Source of the DNA: Cardinium endosymbiont of Dermatophagoides farinae
GTDB taxonomy: Bacteria; Bacteroidota; Bacteroidia; Cytophagales; Amoebophilaceae
Length of the DNA stretch: 64,000 nucleotides
Direction of reading: 5' to 3'
Assembly: GCF_007559345.1 (NCBI RefSeq)
Contig: NZ_VMBH01000001.1
Coordinates: 62,001 to 126,000, forward strand
The notes below the pieces were generated by a model that worked only from the letters and a program-made list of their open reading frames with translations, was not told the origin of the DNA and made no database searches. Below, one piece after another: positions 56,562-64,000 of the stretch. The translations under genes and the position numbers were made by a program. The number at the start of each line of letters is the position of its first letter. Positions within the stretch are counted from its first letter, which is position 1.

Positions 56562-56816
56562 CTACACCGCATCTACTGAAACAATAGACCGCATGTCTTT
56601 CTTCTTTTTAAAGACAACTACCCCATTGATTACGGCAAATAAAGTATGATCCCTACCTAAGCCAACATTTTTACCAGGATAATAACGGGTACCTCTTTGC
56701 CTGACAATAATATGACCAGCCATTACAGCTTCTCCACCATATTTTTTTATACCGAGCCGCTTACTTTCTGAATCTCTTCCGTTACGGGAACTACCAGCTC
56801 CCTTCTTATGTGCCAT
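56562..56816 (-). CDS. rpmA: 50S ribosomal protein L27
   Basis: 84 residues. [20 protein letters not shown] at the start and [20 protein letters not shown] are diagnostic. It forms an operon with rplU upstream on the same strand, with a small MITE stub in between. Confidence 0.97.
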   Translation of the reverse strand: MAHKKGAGSSRNGRDSESKRLGIKKYGGEAVMAGHIIVRQRGTRYYPGKNVGLGRDHTLFAVINGVVVFKKKKDMRSIVSVDAV

Positions 56817-56837
56817 GTTATTATATTAGTTTACAGC

Positions 56838-56870
56838 AGACCTTTTTCGAAACCTATTTGTTCAGCAATC
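56838..56870. repeat. MITE end fragment (stub)
   Basis: AGACCTTTTTCGAAACCTAT followed by TTGTTCAGCAATC resembles only the left end of the MITE. It sits at the rplU 3' end, so part of the element has been lost. Confidence 0.5.
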
Positions 56871-56873
56871 GAG

Positions 56874-57194
56874 TTACGAAAGAGGGCTAATATCGTCAAT
56901 AAGAATCCGCGTATGCTCTTGACGATGCCCCCGCTTTACTTTATATCCATTTCGTCTTTTTTTCTTAAAAACGATAATTTTGTCTGCTTTGGTATGCTCC
57001 AATACCTTGGCTTGAACCGTTACCCCCTGCAAAATAGGTGTACCAACGGCTACCTTTCCTGCTGCATCATCTAAAAGTAAAACTTTATCAAAAGTGAGCA
57101 GCGTACCCACTTCACCTTGCAATTTAGGGGTGTATAGCCACTGTTTTTTGGATACTTTAAATTGTTTCCCAGCTATTTCTACAATTGCATACAT
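56874..57194 (-). CDS. rplU: 50S ribosomal protein L21
   Basis: 106 residues. YAIVEIAGKQFKVSKKQWLY at the start and KADKIIVFKKKRRNGYKVKR, then GHRQ, are typical. It pairs with rpmA, the usual rplU-rpmA order. Confidence 0.96.
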   Translation of the reverse strand: MYAIVEIAGKQFKVSKKQWLYTPKLQGEVGTLLTFDKVLLLDDAAGKVAVGTPILQGVTVQAKVLEHTKADKIIVFKKKRRNGYKVKRGHRQEHTRILIDDISPLS

Positions 57195-57289
57195 ATATTT
57201 CTATAAGCTAAAGAATAATAATCCTTCTACAATTAGGAAGGACAAACTTTAACAAAGTTAAGCTTTTTTCTATAAAATAAAAAAAATGG

Positions 57290-58780
57290 CTAGCTGATAT
57301 TATCTTTCGTGTTGTTTTTTACGGCATGTTCCGATTGGATAGGCTTAAATGAGCCAACGCGCTTTTTAGTTTGTGCAATTTGTGGTGTGGTCAGTAAATG
57401 GTGTGCAATAAGCATAGCCAGGCCATTCATCAACATACAAGGAATATGGGCACTACTCGTTCCAACTATAGGAGCGATCCATTGCTCCCAACCAAGTACA
57501 GAGAGTAAGCCGGTAGCCATTCCTATTAAAGCAACCTGAGCAGTGGTACGGAAGCCAATAACCGCTAAAATAAATGGGGCCATTATTACTGGGACATAGA
57601 AACGGTCATACCATAAAAGGATTTGGACCAGAATGGAAATAGGAAAGTTGCAAGCCAATACCACAGTGAGTAGCGCCACAGCAAGCAGTGCGATACGCAC
57701 CACGCGAAACTGGTAGAGGTGAACAAGCCTCTTGAGCAAATGTATGCTTTTGGGTATATCATAAGCAAGCATTATACTAGTGACATGCAATCTAGAATCA
57801 ACTGTAGACATCGCAAAAGATAATATAATGATACAAACTACTCCCTTTAAGACAGGGGAAGTATTAGAGAGGAAATGGTTCCAAATAGCTGCAGATGGCA
57901 CATGTGGGAAACAGACAAAAACAAATAAACCAACTAACGTTATACATATTATAATAACAGTAGAAAAAGCACCAGCATATAGGAATGCTTTTCTTGTCTG
58001 AGCAAGGCTGGAACACATATATACATGCTGCACAAGATAGGGACTGGTGGCAGTGAACATATAAGAAAGGTATCGCAGTATATTGACTACTTTACCACCA
58101 GGGGGCATTATATTATTTAATTCGAATTTTTTTTGAGTTTGTAAAAAGCCAATGGTTTCGATAATTGGCCTACCTGTCTTTTTAAGCAGCAACCAAGCCA
58201 GTACTACAATAAGGGTAGAAAAAATGATAGATTGCCATACATCTGTAAAGGTAATCGCGCGCATACCACCAAACATAGCATAAATAACCAAAACTAGCGT
58301 GATGAGTAGCGTAATAGCCAATGGACTAACTGAGGTTATAAATAGGCTGGCTGTATCAGCTATCAGACGAATTTGTAAAGCAACCATAATAATAGAATGG
58401 CAAAATCCAAATAAAGCAGTAATAAGCCGTGCATAACTGCCATATGCCCTAGCCATGCTCCCTGGCATCGATAGGTCATACATAAACTTGGGCATACGCC
58501 CGGCTAACCAACTTAGCGTCAATAATGGTAAAAACGCCACAGTTATTCTATGCGATATAGGCCAGAGCCCTATAGAAGCCTCTGTTATACTAGCCTTGAG
58601 CAGCCCCCCTGGGTAATAAGATGCTACGATAGTAGCTACTAAAGCAGCTGTAGGAAATTGTCTATGCCCAACGGCATGCTCCCGAAAGTTGGTAACCTTT
58701 TTATTTAAAGAACAAAAAAACATTACCAATGTAAATAACAGAAAAGCTACAAGTAACAGTAATGAAATATCCAGCGACAT
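57290..58780 (-). CDS. Na+/solute symporter family protein (third paralogue)
   Basis: 496 residues of the sodium:solute symporter family. It shares the start pattern (NFREHAVGHRQFPTAALVAT), YAMFGGMRAITFTDVWQSII and LSFAMSTVDSRLHVTSIMLA with the large fusion protein at 35.8-39.4 kb, but has no kinase-like or HD region: it ends just after the last symporter helix. Several residues differ from the fusion copies, so the substrate may differ. No frameshift is seen. The conserved Ser/Thr residues for sodium are only partly kept, so transport activity is not certain. Confidence 0.85.
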   Translation of the reverse strand: MSLDISLLLLVAFLLFTLVMFFCSLNKKVTNFREHAVGHRQFPTAALVATIVASYYPGGLLKASITEASIGLWPISHRITVAFLPLLTLSWLAGRMPKFMYDLSMPGSMARAYGSYARLITALFGFCHSIIMVALQIRLIADTASLFITSVSPLAITLLITLVLVIYAMFGGMRAITFTDVWQSIIFSTLIVVLAWLLLKKTGRPIIETIGFLQTQKKFELNNIMPPGGKVVNILRYLSYMFTATSPYLVQHVYMCSSLAQTRKAFLYAGAFSTVIIICITLVGLFVFVCFPHVPSAAIWNHFLSNTSPVLKGVVCIIILSFAMSTVDSRLHVTSIMLAYDIPKSIHLLKRLVHLYQFRVVRIALLAVALLTVVLACNFPISILVQILLWYDRFYVPVIMAPFILAVIGFRTTAQVALIGMATGLLSVLGWEQWIAPIVGTSSAHIPCMLMNGLAMLIAHHLLTTPQIAQTKKRVGSFKPIQSEHAVKNNTKDNIS

Positions 58781-58936
58781 AATTAAAACGATCTATTAAT
58801 ATTAATTTAAGTTAAATGACCAAAGTTGATACAACTTAACCTATAATTTGGCATTACAAGCGTTGTAAATGATATATAAATTATAGAAGACTAAATACGC
58901 CAATTTAAAAGTACAAAGGAGCTTTTTTACACTTTT

Positions 58937-60144
58937 TTATCTAACTAATACCAACTTCACATTATTATTAGACGGCGGAAATGTGCACCCATTAGATGGA
59001 GCAATAGGTGAGAAAAACTCTCCTAGTGGACTTATCGACTCCATTGTGATTCTTAGCGCCGTATAAAGGTTCGGTAATGCACACCTATGTTCTTTTGCAA
59101 GTTCTACAATGTCACTTTTAAATAGCAGGTCTATTAATTTTTGTTTGAGTCGATCTGAAAGATCAGATAGTCTAATTTTTTCAAGGATATGCAATAAAAA
59201 GCCTGTAAGGTATTCTACAATATACTTGTCTGCTTCTTCTAATAAATTCTTATCCAATGCTGTACGCAGGAGCGTGTAATCACGAGAGCCATAAGGGTAC
59301 TTTTTGGTAAAAACTTCTAAACAATCAACAGGTCCTAGCACGCTAACTATTGTATGAAGCAATAAGTCCAATCGTTCAAATTTGTTATTATGCACTGCCT
59401 GAAATAGGTAAAAGAGTTTCTTTTTACTGCTTAACATGGCGCCTATTACTTTCTCAGAATGACATTTAGCCATGCCCAAAAAATGCATGTAGGTGAAAGT
59501 GGCAGAGCGGGCACTGCAATTGAATAATTCATTTATTAAACAAACCAGTTTTCGATTATCTTTTTGTCCTAGCGCTATGTCTAAAAGATCGTTCTTGTCC
59601 TCATCTATATGATCAGCAGGGTTCAGTCCAACGCACCTATGGGTATATGCTAACAAAAGCTTCACCATATCTACACTCCCTCTTTTCATGGCTGCCAATA
59701 GAGATGTTTCTTGGTGCGCATTCCTTGAAAGGAGTAGACTATTATTATAACCTTGACTTTCTAGATAGATTAAGTAATCTTTCATGTTATTTTCATTCCA
59801 AAAAGAACTACCTTGTACGAAGTATCGTATCTTATTATCTTTTTCGTAAAGAAGACTTTCACGCCCCTCTTTTCTTAATAGTAAAGGTAGCATCTTACCC
59901 AATAAGCGCTTCATGTCATCTACCGCATTATTTCCGGTATTTTCTGCTTTTATATGTAGAGATGTGCACATATCTGCTTTAACCCAATCATCCTCTGGAT
60001 GCGTCAATGGTTGCTTCTGATAGTTTAGACTACTACTGCTATACGCTTTATTATCCTTCGTATCAATATTAGGGTACCCGTGTACCTAACCTCTAGCTTA
60101 TTACAAGCACCCAGCAAAAAACAAACTATAACAATGGGCACCAT
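58937..60144 (-). pseudogene. ankyrin-repeat lipoprotein split by a frameshift
   Basis: From the ATG at 60144 a lipoprotein signal (MVPIVIVCFLLGACNKLEVR) is followed by a stop at about 60025. In another frame the sequence runs HGYPNIDTKDNKAYSSSSLN, then YQKQPLTHPEDDWVKADMC, and continues as a 356-residue open frame (from TTG at 60007) with an ankyrin-like segment (QETSLLAAMKRGSVDMVKLL) and helical parts. A single one-base change near 60080 joins signal and body, which is the layout of the other ankyrin lipoproteins here. I call it a frameshifted gene. If translation starts at 60007 instead, the body lacks an export signal. Confidence 0.65.
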
Positions 60145-60180
60145 AAAGCTGAAATGCTTAGTATAGGTATAAAGTTCTAT

Positions 60181-60307
60181 AGACCTTCTGCAAAACCTAT
60201 TGCTAAATGGCAATTTTGTGGTCTATGCTCCTCAAATACATTTAGTATGCTGGCGACTGCGCTTCTCCTAAAAACTGCTGATCACAAATAGGTTTTGAAG
60301 AAGGTCT
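60181..60307 (-). repeat. MITE copy P (short form)
   Basis: 127 bp, flanked by TAT on both sides. It lies just upstream of the split ankyrin lipoprotein. Confidence 0.92.
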
Positions 60308-60397
60308 TATTTTACATAGATAAGCTGAAATTTTTTTTATTCAAAATAAGATGATTAAATTTTAGGTAAGATAAGGGCGAGCAGATAAAAAAGAGAT

Positions 60398-61753
60398 TTA
60401 TTCTACTTGTTTGAGTAGTGAAAAGTCAAAGCTATCTAAGTATTGTGTGGTAAAGTGGCCTGCCTGAAAGGCTTGATCTTCTAGTAGCGCACGATGAAAG
60501 GGCAGATTGGTTTGGATGCCCTCTATAACAAACTCTTCTAATGCGTGCTTCATCTTGGCAATGGCCTCTGTTCTAGTATTTGCATGTACAATAAGCTTTG
60601 CAATCATGGAGTCATAGTTGGGGGGAATAACATAACCAGCATAAATATGGCTTGCAATGGTTATACCAAGGCCACCGGGAAAATGCATATGGTTAATTTT
60701 TCCAGGAGATGGCCGAAAGTCATGAAAGGGATTTTCTGCATTAATACGGACCTCTATGGCGTGGCCTTTCGGATATAGATTGGGTAGGTCGAGTAGCTTT
60801 CCGGCTGCCATTTCAATTTGTGCCTTTAGCAGATTAAAACCGGTAACGGCTTCTGTAACGAGATATTCTACTTGAATCCGAGTATTCATCTCCATAAAGT
60901 AGAAGTTTTGGTATTTATCCACTAAAAACTCCATGGTCCCAACGCCTTCGTACCCTATAGCAGAGACGCCTTTTACCGCTGCTTCTGTTATCTTTGCGCG
61001 TAAGGCCGCTGTGACAAAGGGAGAGGGAGATTCTTCTACCAATTTTTGGTGTCTACGCTGGATGGAACAATCTCGCTCAGATAGATGGATGACTTTACCA
61101 TACTGATCTGCCACAATTTGTATTTCAATATGGCGTGGTTCTTCTATATATTTTTCCAAATAAAGGCCATCTTTACCAAAGGAGGCAATGGCCTCTTGAC
61201 GGGCTTCTGCCCATTTTTGCTGGAATACCTCTGGGTTATCTACCAATTTGATGCCTTTTCCCCCACCTCCTGCAGTTGCTTTAAGCAATACAGGAAAGCC
61301 TATCTCATGGGCCAAACGGATGCCTTCTTCAACCGATGTGAGCAGCCCATTGGAACCAGGAACAGTGGGCACACCAGCAGCCTGCATGGTTGCCTTTGCA
61401 GTAGACTTATCACCCATCTTGCTGATGGCGGCAGCGGAAGGGCCTATAAACTTAATACCATATTCTGCACAAATACTTGCAAGGGTAGCATTTTCAGCTA
61501 AAAATCCATAACCTGGATGAATGGCATGGGCATTGGTTACTTCGGCAGCAGCAATAATGGATGGAATAGATAGATAAGACAAATGGCTAGCAGGGGGGCC
61601 AATACAGACGGATTCATCTGCAAAACGGACATGCAAACTATCCCTATCTGCCGTAGAATGTACCGCAACGGTTTTAATACCCATTTCTTTGCAAACCCGA
61701 ATGATGCTTAAAGCAATTTCTCCACGATTGGCAATCAATATTTTTTGAAACAT
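60398..61753 (-). CDS. accC: acetyl-CoA carboxylase, biotin carboxylase subunit
   Basis: 451 residues. The N-terminal FQKILIANRGEIALSIIRVC, the ATP-grasp loop KATAGGGGKGIKLV and the catalytic YLEKYIEEPRHIEIQIVADQ and EMNTRIQVEY motifs are intact. It carboxylates biotin on AccB. It lies downstream of accB in the accC-accB-efp-fabH cluster. Confidence 0.97.
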   Translation of the reverse strand: MFQKILIANRGEIALSIIRVCKEMGIKTVAVHSTADRDSLHVRFADESVCIGPPASHLSYLSIPSIIAAAEVTNAHAIHPGYGFLAENATLASICAEYGIKFIGPSAAAISKMGDKSTAKATMQAAGVPTVPGSNGLLTSVEEGIRLAHEIGFPVLLKATAGGGGKGIKLVDNPEVFQQKWAEARQEAIASFGKDGLYLEKYIEEPRHIEIQIVADQYGKVIHLSERDCSIQRRHQKLVEESPSPFVTAALRAKITEAAVKGVSAIGYEGVGTMEFLVDKYQNFYFMEMNTRIQVEYLVTEAVTGFNLLKAQIEMAAGKLLDLPNLYPKGHAIEVRINAENPFHDFRPSPGKINHMHFPGGLGITIASHIYAGYVIPPNYDSMIAKLIVHANTRTEAIAKMKHALEEFVIEGIQTNLPFHRALLEDQAFQAGHFTTQYLDSFDFSLLKQVE

Positions 61754-61779
61754 AGTAGCTGAAAAGATAGCGGTACGAT

Positions 61780-62223
61780 TTATCCGGAAATTGGTTCTAC
61801 TATAAAAAGGGGTTGATCATACTCTACAGGCGAAACATCATCAACCAAGATTTGTACGATCTTGCCGGTAACTTCTGACTCTATTTCATTATAGAGCTTC
61901 ATGGCTTCTATAATACAGAGCTTTGTGCCTTTTACAATGGCATCTCCTTCTTTTACAAAGGGAGCTTCTTCAGGATGAGGTGATCTGTAAAAGGTACCAA
62001 TCATTGGGGACTTAATGGTTATATGATTGGGGTTATTTGCTCCAGCTTCTGGAGCTATTTGAGCAGGTGGAACAAATGGGTTGGGCGGTAATGATGCCAC
62101 ATGTCCGGGAATAGGTATACTCCTTTTCACATGGATTTTAATGGCTTCTGTCTCAATATGTACTTCTTCTAACCCTGACTTGGTAATAAAGTCAATCAGC
62201 TCCTGGATTTCTTTGGTTTTCAT
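61780..62223 (-). CDS. accB: acetyl-CoA carboxylase, biotin carboxyl carrier protein
   Basis: 147 residues. The biotinylated Lys is in CIIEAMKLYNEIESEVTGKI; the N-terminal part (KEIQELIDFITKSGLEEVHI) and a Pro/Ala-rich linker complete the normal layout. Between accC and efp. Confidence 0.97.
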   Translation of the reverse strand: MKTKEIQELIDFITKSGLEEVHIETEAIKIHVKRSIPIPGHVASLPPNPFVPPAQIAPEAGANNPNHITIKSPMIGTFYRSPHPEEAPFVKEGDAIVKGTKLCIIEAMKLYNEIESEVTGKIVQILVDDVSPVEYDQPLFIVEPISG

Positions 62224-62225
62224 AC

Positions 62226-62801
62226 TTACTTTTTCTGCTCATTTACGCGCTCTATATAGAGACCAGTACGGGTATCTATCTTTATAAGATCTTCATTATT
62301 AATAAATAGCGGAACTTTAACGGCTACGCCTGTTTCTAGGGTGGCTGGCTTTAAGGTTTTGGTAGCAGTGTCGCCTCTAAGGCCGGGTTCTGTATAGGTA
62401 ATCCGCAATAGCACAGATGGGGGCAATTCACATTTTAATACTACATTTTCATCATCGTGGTAGACGACTTCTACATGTTGCCCTTCTTTTAGGAATTGGG
62501 GGGTAGCAATCAGTGATGGTTCAATGGTCAGCTGTTCAAAGGTCTCTGTATGCATAAAGGTGTAGCCTGCACTATCCTTATAAAGAAACTGGTAGGGTCT
62601 GCGTTCAATGCGTGCGATATGGATTTTCGCGCCCGCATTAAAAGTATGGTCAATTTGCCTTTCCTTGGTTAAACTTTTTAGTTTGGTTCTAACAAAAGCT
62701 GCGCCTTTGCCTGGCTTGACGTGTTGAAATTCCACGACAGTATAAATATCATTATTCAATAAGATACAAAGGCCATTTTTAATATCACTTGTATTTGCCA
62801 T
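62226..62801 (-). CDS. efp: elongation factor P
   Basis: 191 residues. [20 protein letters not shown] contains the Lys that is modified in many bacteria, and the three beta-barrel domains are complete, ending in [14 protein letters not shown]. It relieves ribosome stalling at proline runs. It overlaps the cluster tightly (3 bp from accB). Confidence 0.97.
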   Translation of the reverse strand: MANTSDIKNGLCILLNNDIYTVVEFQHVKPGKGAAFVRTKLKSLTKERQIDHTFNAGAKIHIARIERRPYQFLYKDSAGYTFMHTETFEQLTIEPSLIATPQFLKEGQHVEVVYHDDENVVLKCELPPSVLLRITYTEPGLRGDTATKTLKPATLETGVAVKVPLFINNEDLIKIDTRTGLYIERVNEQKK

Positions 62802-62857
62802 AATACTTTGATTTTATTGCTATTACCTTAATTTTTGCCTTTTAATTATCACACGCT

Positions 62858-63874
62858 TTAAACGGCTTTACCACCATCATACCCCCAGACCATATACATA
62901 GCCCCCCAAGTAAACCCGCCTCCAAAAACGGTTACAATTAATTTATCACCTTTTTTAAGTTTTTGCTCATAATCCCACAAACAGAGTGGAATGGTTGCAG
63001 CGGTTGTATTGCCATACTTATTAATGTTCAACATAACCTTTTCCATAGGTATGGCTGCACGATCGGCTACAAGTTTCAAGATGCGCCTATTGGCTTGATG
63101 GGGCACTAAATAGGCAATATCTGCTGGGGTAAGCTGATTACCAGCCATAATTTCCATCACTACCTCTGACATAGCAGTAACCGCTGCCTTAAAGACGTTT
63201 TGGCCATCTTGGTAAATGTAATGTGCTTTGGCATCGACTGTTTTATGTGAAGCAGGCAACCTACTACCTCCTGCTTTTTGGTAGAGCAAGTTTTGCCCTG
63301 CACCATCTGCTTTGCAGATGGTATCTACAATACCGCAACCACTATCTGGGTCATCGGCTGTTACCAGTACAGCACCTGCACCATCTCCAAAAAGAATACA
63401 GGTAGCCCGATCGCTATAATTGGTAATAGCAGACATCTTATCCGCGCCTACTACAACCACCTTTTTTGCCCTACCCGAAGCAATAAACTGAGCGGCTGTA
63501 TCTAGTCCATAAAGAAAGCCAGAGCAAGCAGCTTGTAAGTCGTAGCTAAAAGCATGGGTAGCACCCACCGCATGGGCAACGATATTAGCGGTAGCAGGGG
63601 TGATTCTATCTGGGGTAATGGTGGCACATATCAGCAGATCTATGGCAGCAGGATCGGTAGCTGTTTTTTGCAGCAAATCTTTTACGGCTTCTATAGCCAT
63701 TACAGAGGTGCCCATCTCTTCTCCCTTTAGGATTCTCCGCTCTTGAATACCAGTTCTGGTAGTGATCCAGCCATCATTGGTATCTACCATCTGCTCCAAT
63801 TCGCTATTGGTCAGCACATAGCCCGGAACATATCCAGTTACACCTGTAATAACGGCACGTTTGACTAACTTCAT
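62858..63874 (-). CDS. fabH: beta-ketoacyl-ACP synthase III
   Basis: 338 residues. The active-site Cys is in YDLQAACSGFLYGLD, with the His of LVPHQANRRILKLV and the Asn of NKYGNTTAATIPLCL completing the triad. It starts fatty acid chains from acetyl-CoA and malonyl-ACP. It follows rpmF by a few bases and precedes efp, an order common in Bacteroidota. Confidence 0.97.
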   Translation of the reverse strand: MKLVKRAVITGVTGYVPGYVLTNSELEQMVDTNDGWITTRTGIQERRILKGEEMGTSVMAIEAVKDLLQKTATDPAAIDLLICATITPDRITPATANIVAHAVGATHAFSYDLQAACSGFLYGLDTAAQFIASGRAKKVVVVGADKMSAITNYSDRATCILFGDGAGAVLVTADDPDSGCGIVDTICKADGAGQNLLYQKAGGSRLPASHKTVDAKAHYIYQDGQNVFKAAVTAMSEVVMEIMAGNQLTPADIAYLVPHQANRRILKLVADRAAIPMEKVMLNINKYGNTTAATIPLCLWDYEQKLKKGDKLIVTVFGGGFTWGAMYMVWGYDGGKAV

Positions 63875-64000
63875 CTATTGTTGCGTATCTGTTCTATGCA
63901 TCACCACCCTACCTTTGTAATACATTTTATCTTCATGCCAAAATGCACGATGGGGCATATGCATTACACCGGTAACGGGGCAGATGACAAGCGCAGGCAT
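63875..64000 (-). CDS. rpmF: 50S ribosomal protein L32, partial (5' end beyond the window)
   Basis: The last 41 codons of L32: CPVTGVMHMPHRAFWHEDKM, then YYKGRVV, which matches the C-terminal half of L32 including one of its Cys. The window edge cuts the gene; the N-terminal basic part lies outside. It forms the head of the rpmF-fabH-efp-accB-accC cluster. Confidence 0.85.
   Translation of the reverse strand: MPALVICPVTGVMHMPHRAFWHEDKMYYKGRVVMHRTDTQQ

Overview
The window reads as a piece of the reduced, AT-rich chromosome of an intracellular Bacteroidota symbiont of the Amoebophilaceae type (Candidatus Cardinium or Amoebophilus). This is inferred from gene content: nucleotide transporters of the NTT/Tlc family, ankyrin-repeat and RING-finger lipoproteins, AAA-ATPase/PD-(D/E)XK and Rpn-like proteins, Bacteroidota gene order (rpsP-acpP-fabF-rnc; rpmF-fabH-efp-accB-accC; nusA-infB), a DUF3127 protein, and many broken genes. 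No 16S gene is present, so the genus is not proven.

Layout. 1-9.4 kb: smpB, fadD, a frameshifted mraY, a RING-H2 lipoprotein, a split acidic lipoprotein, hisS, an ABC-3 metal permease and a DUF3127 protein. 9.9-16.7 kb: peroxiredoxin, a frameshifted NTT transporter, an IS256 transposase remnant, a decayed HAD-like lipoprotein, a small ankyrin protein, a decayed Rpn-like gene, a SemiSWEET sugar transporter and tRNA-Leu. 17-24.7 kb: tRNA-Gly, mutS, an ankyrin lipoprotein, a protein that looks like a mitochondrial carrier, and an intact NTT transporter. 25-35.4 kb: AAA-ATPase/nuclease-like protein, a small lipoprotein, ftsW, nusA-infB, a small acidic protein, an RluD-type gene and a ComEA-like gene. 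35.8-49 kb: a large three-part protein (Na+/solute symporter, degenerate kinase-like region, RelA/SpoT-like HD region), sufT-like, ftsK, a second decayed HAD-like gene, an Rpn-like gene cut by one in-frame TGA, and a heavily frameshifted paralogue of the three-part protein. 49-64 kb: ankyrin lipoprotein, divIC/ftsB, sufB, the rnc-fabF-acpP-rpsP cluster, rpmA-rplU, a third symporter paralogue, a second ankyrin lipoprotein split by a frameshift, and the accC-accB-efp-fabH-rpmF cluster running off the right edge.

Two dispersed repeat families run through the whole window. The first is a non-autonomous transposon-like element (MITE) of about 126-143 bp with inverted ends of roughly 21 bp. I count 16 copies plus a stub, and 9 of the 16 are flanked by identical 3-bp direct repeats, direct evidence of transposition. 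Several accessory genes are bracketed by copies. The second is a long hairpin repeat at the 3' ends of genes, with a conserved stem and a variable GC-rich loop.

Biologically the window pairs a lean core (translation, division, type II fatty acid synthesis, Fe-S assembly) with a host-facing set: nucleotide import, possible carrier and sugar transport, and exported lipoproteins with eukaryote-like domains. Many genes are broken at homopolymer runs. From the sequence alone I cannot separate true decay from assembly error.
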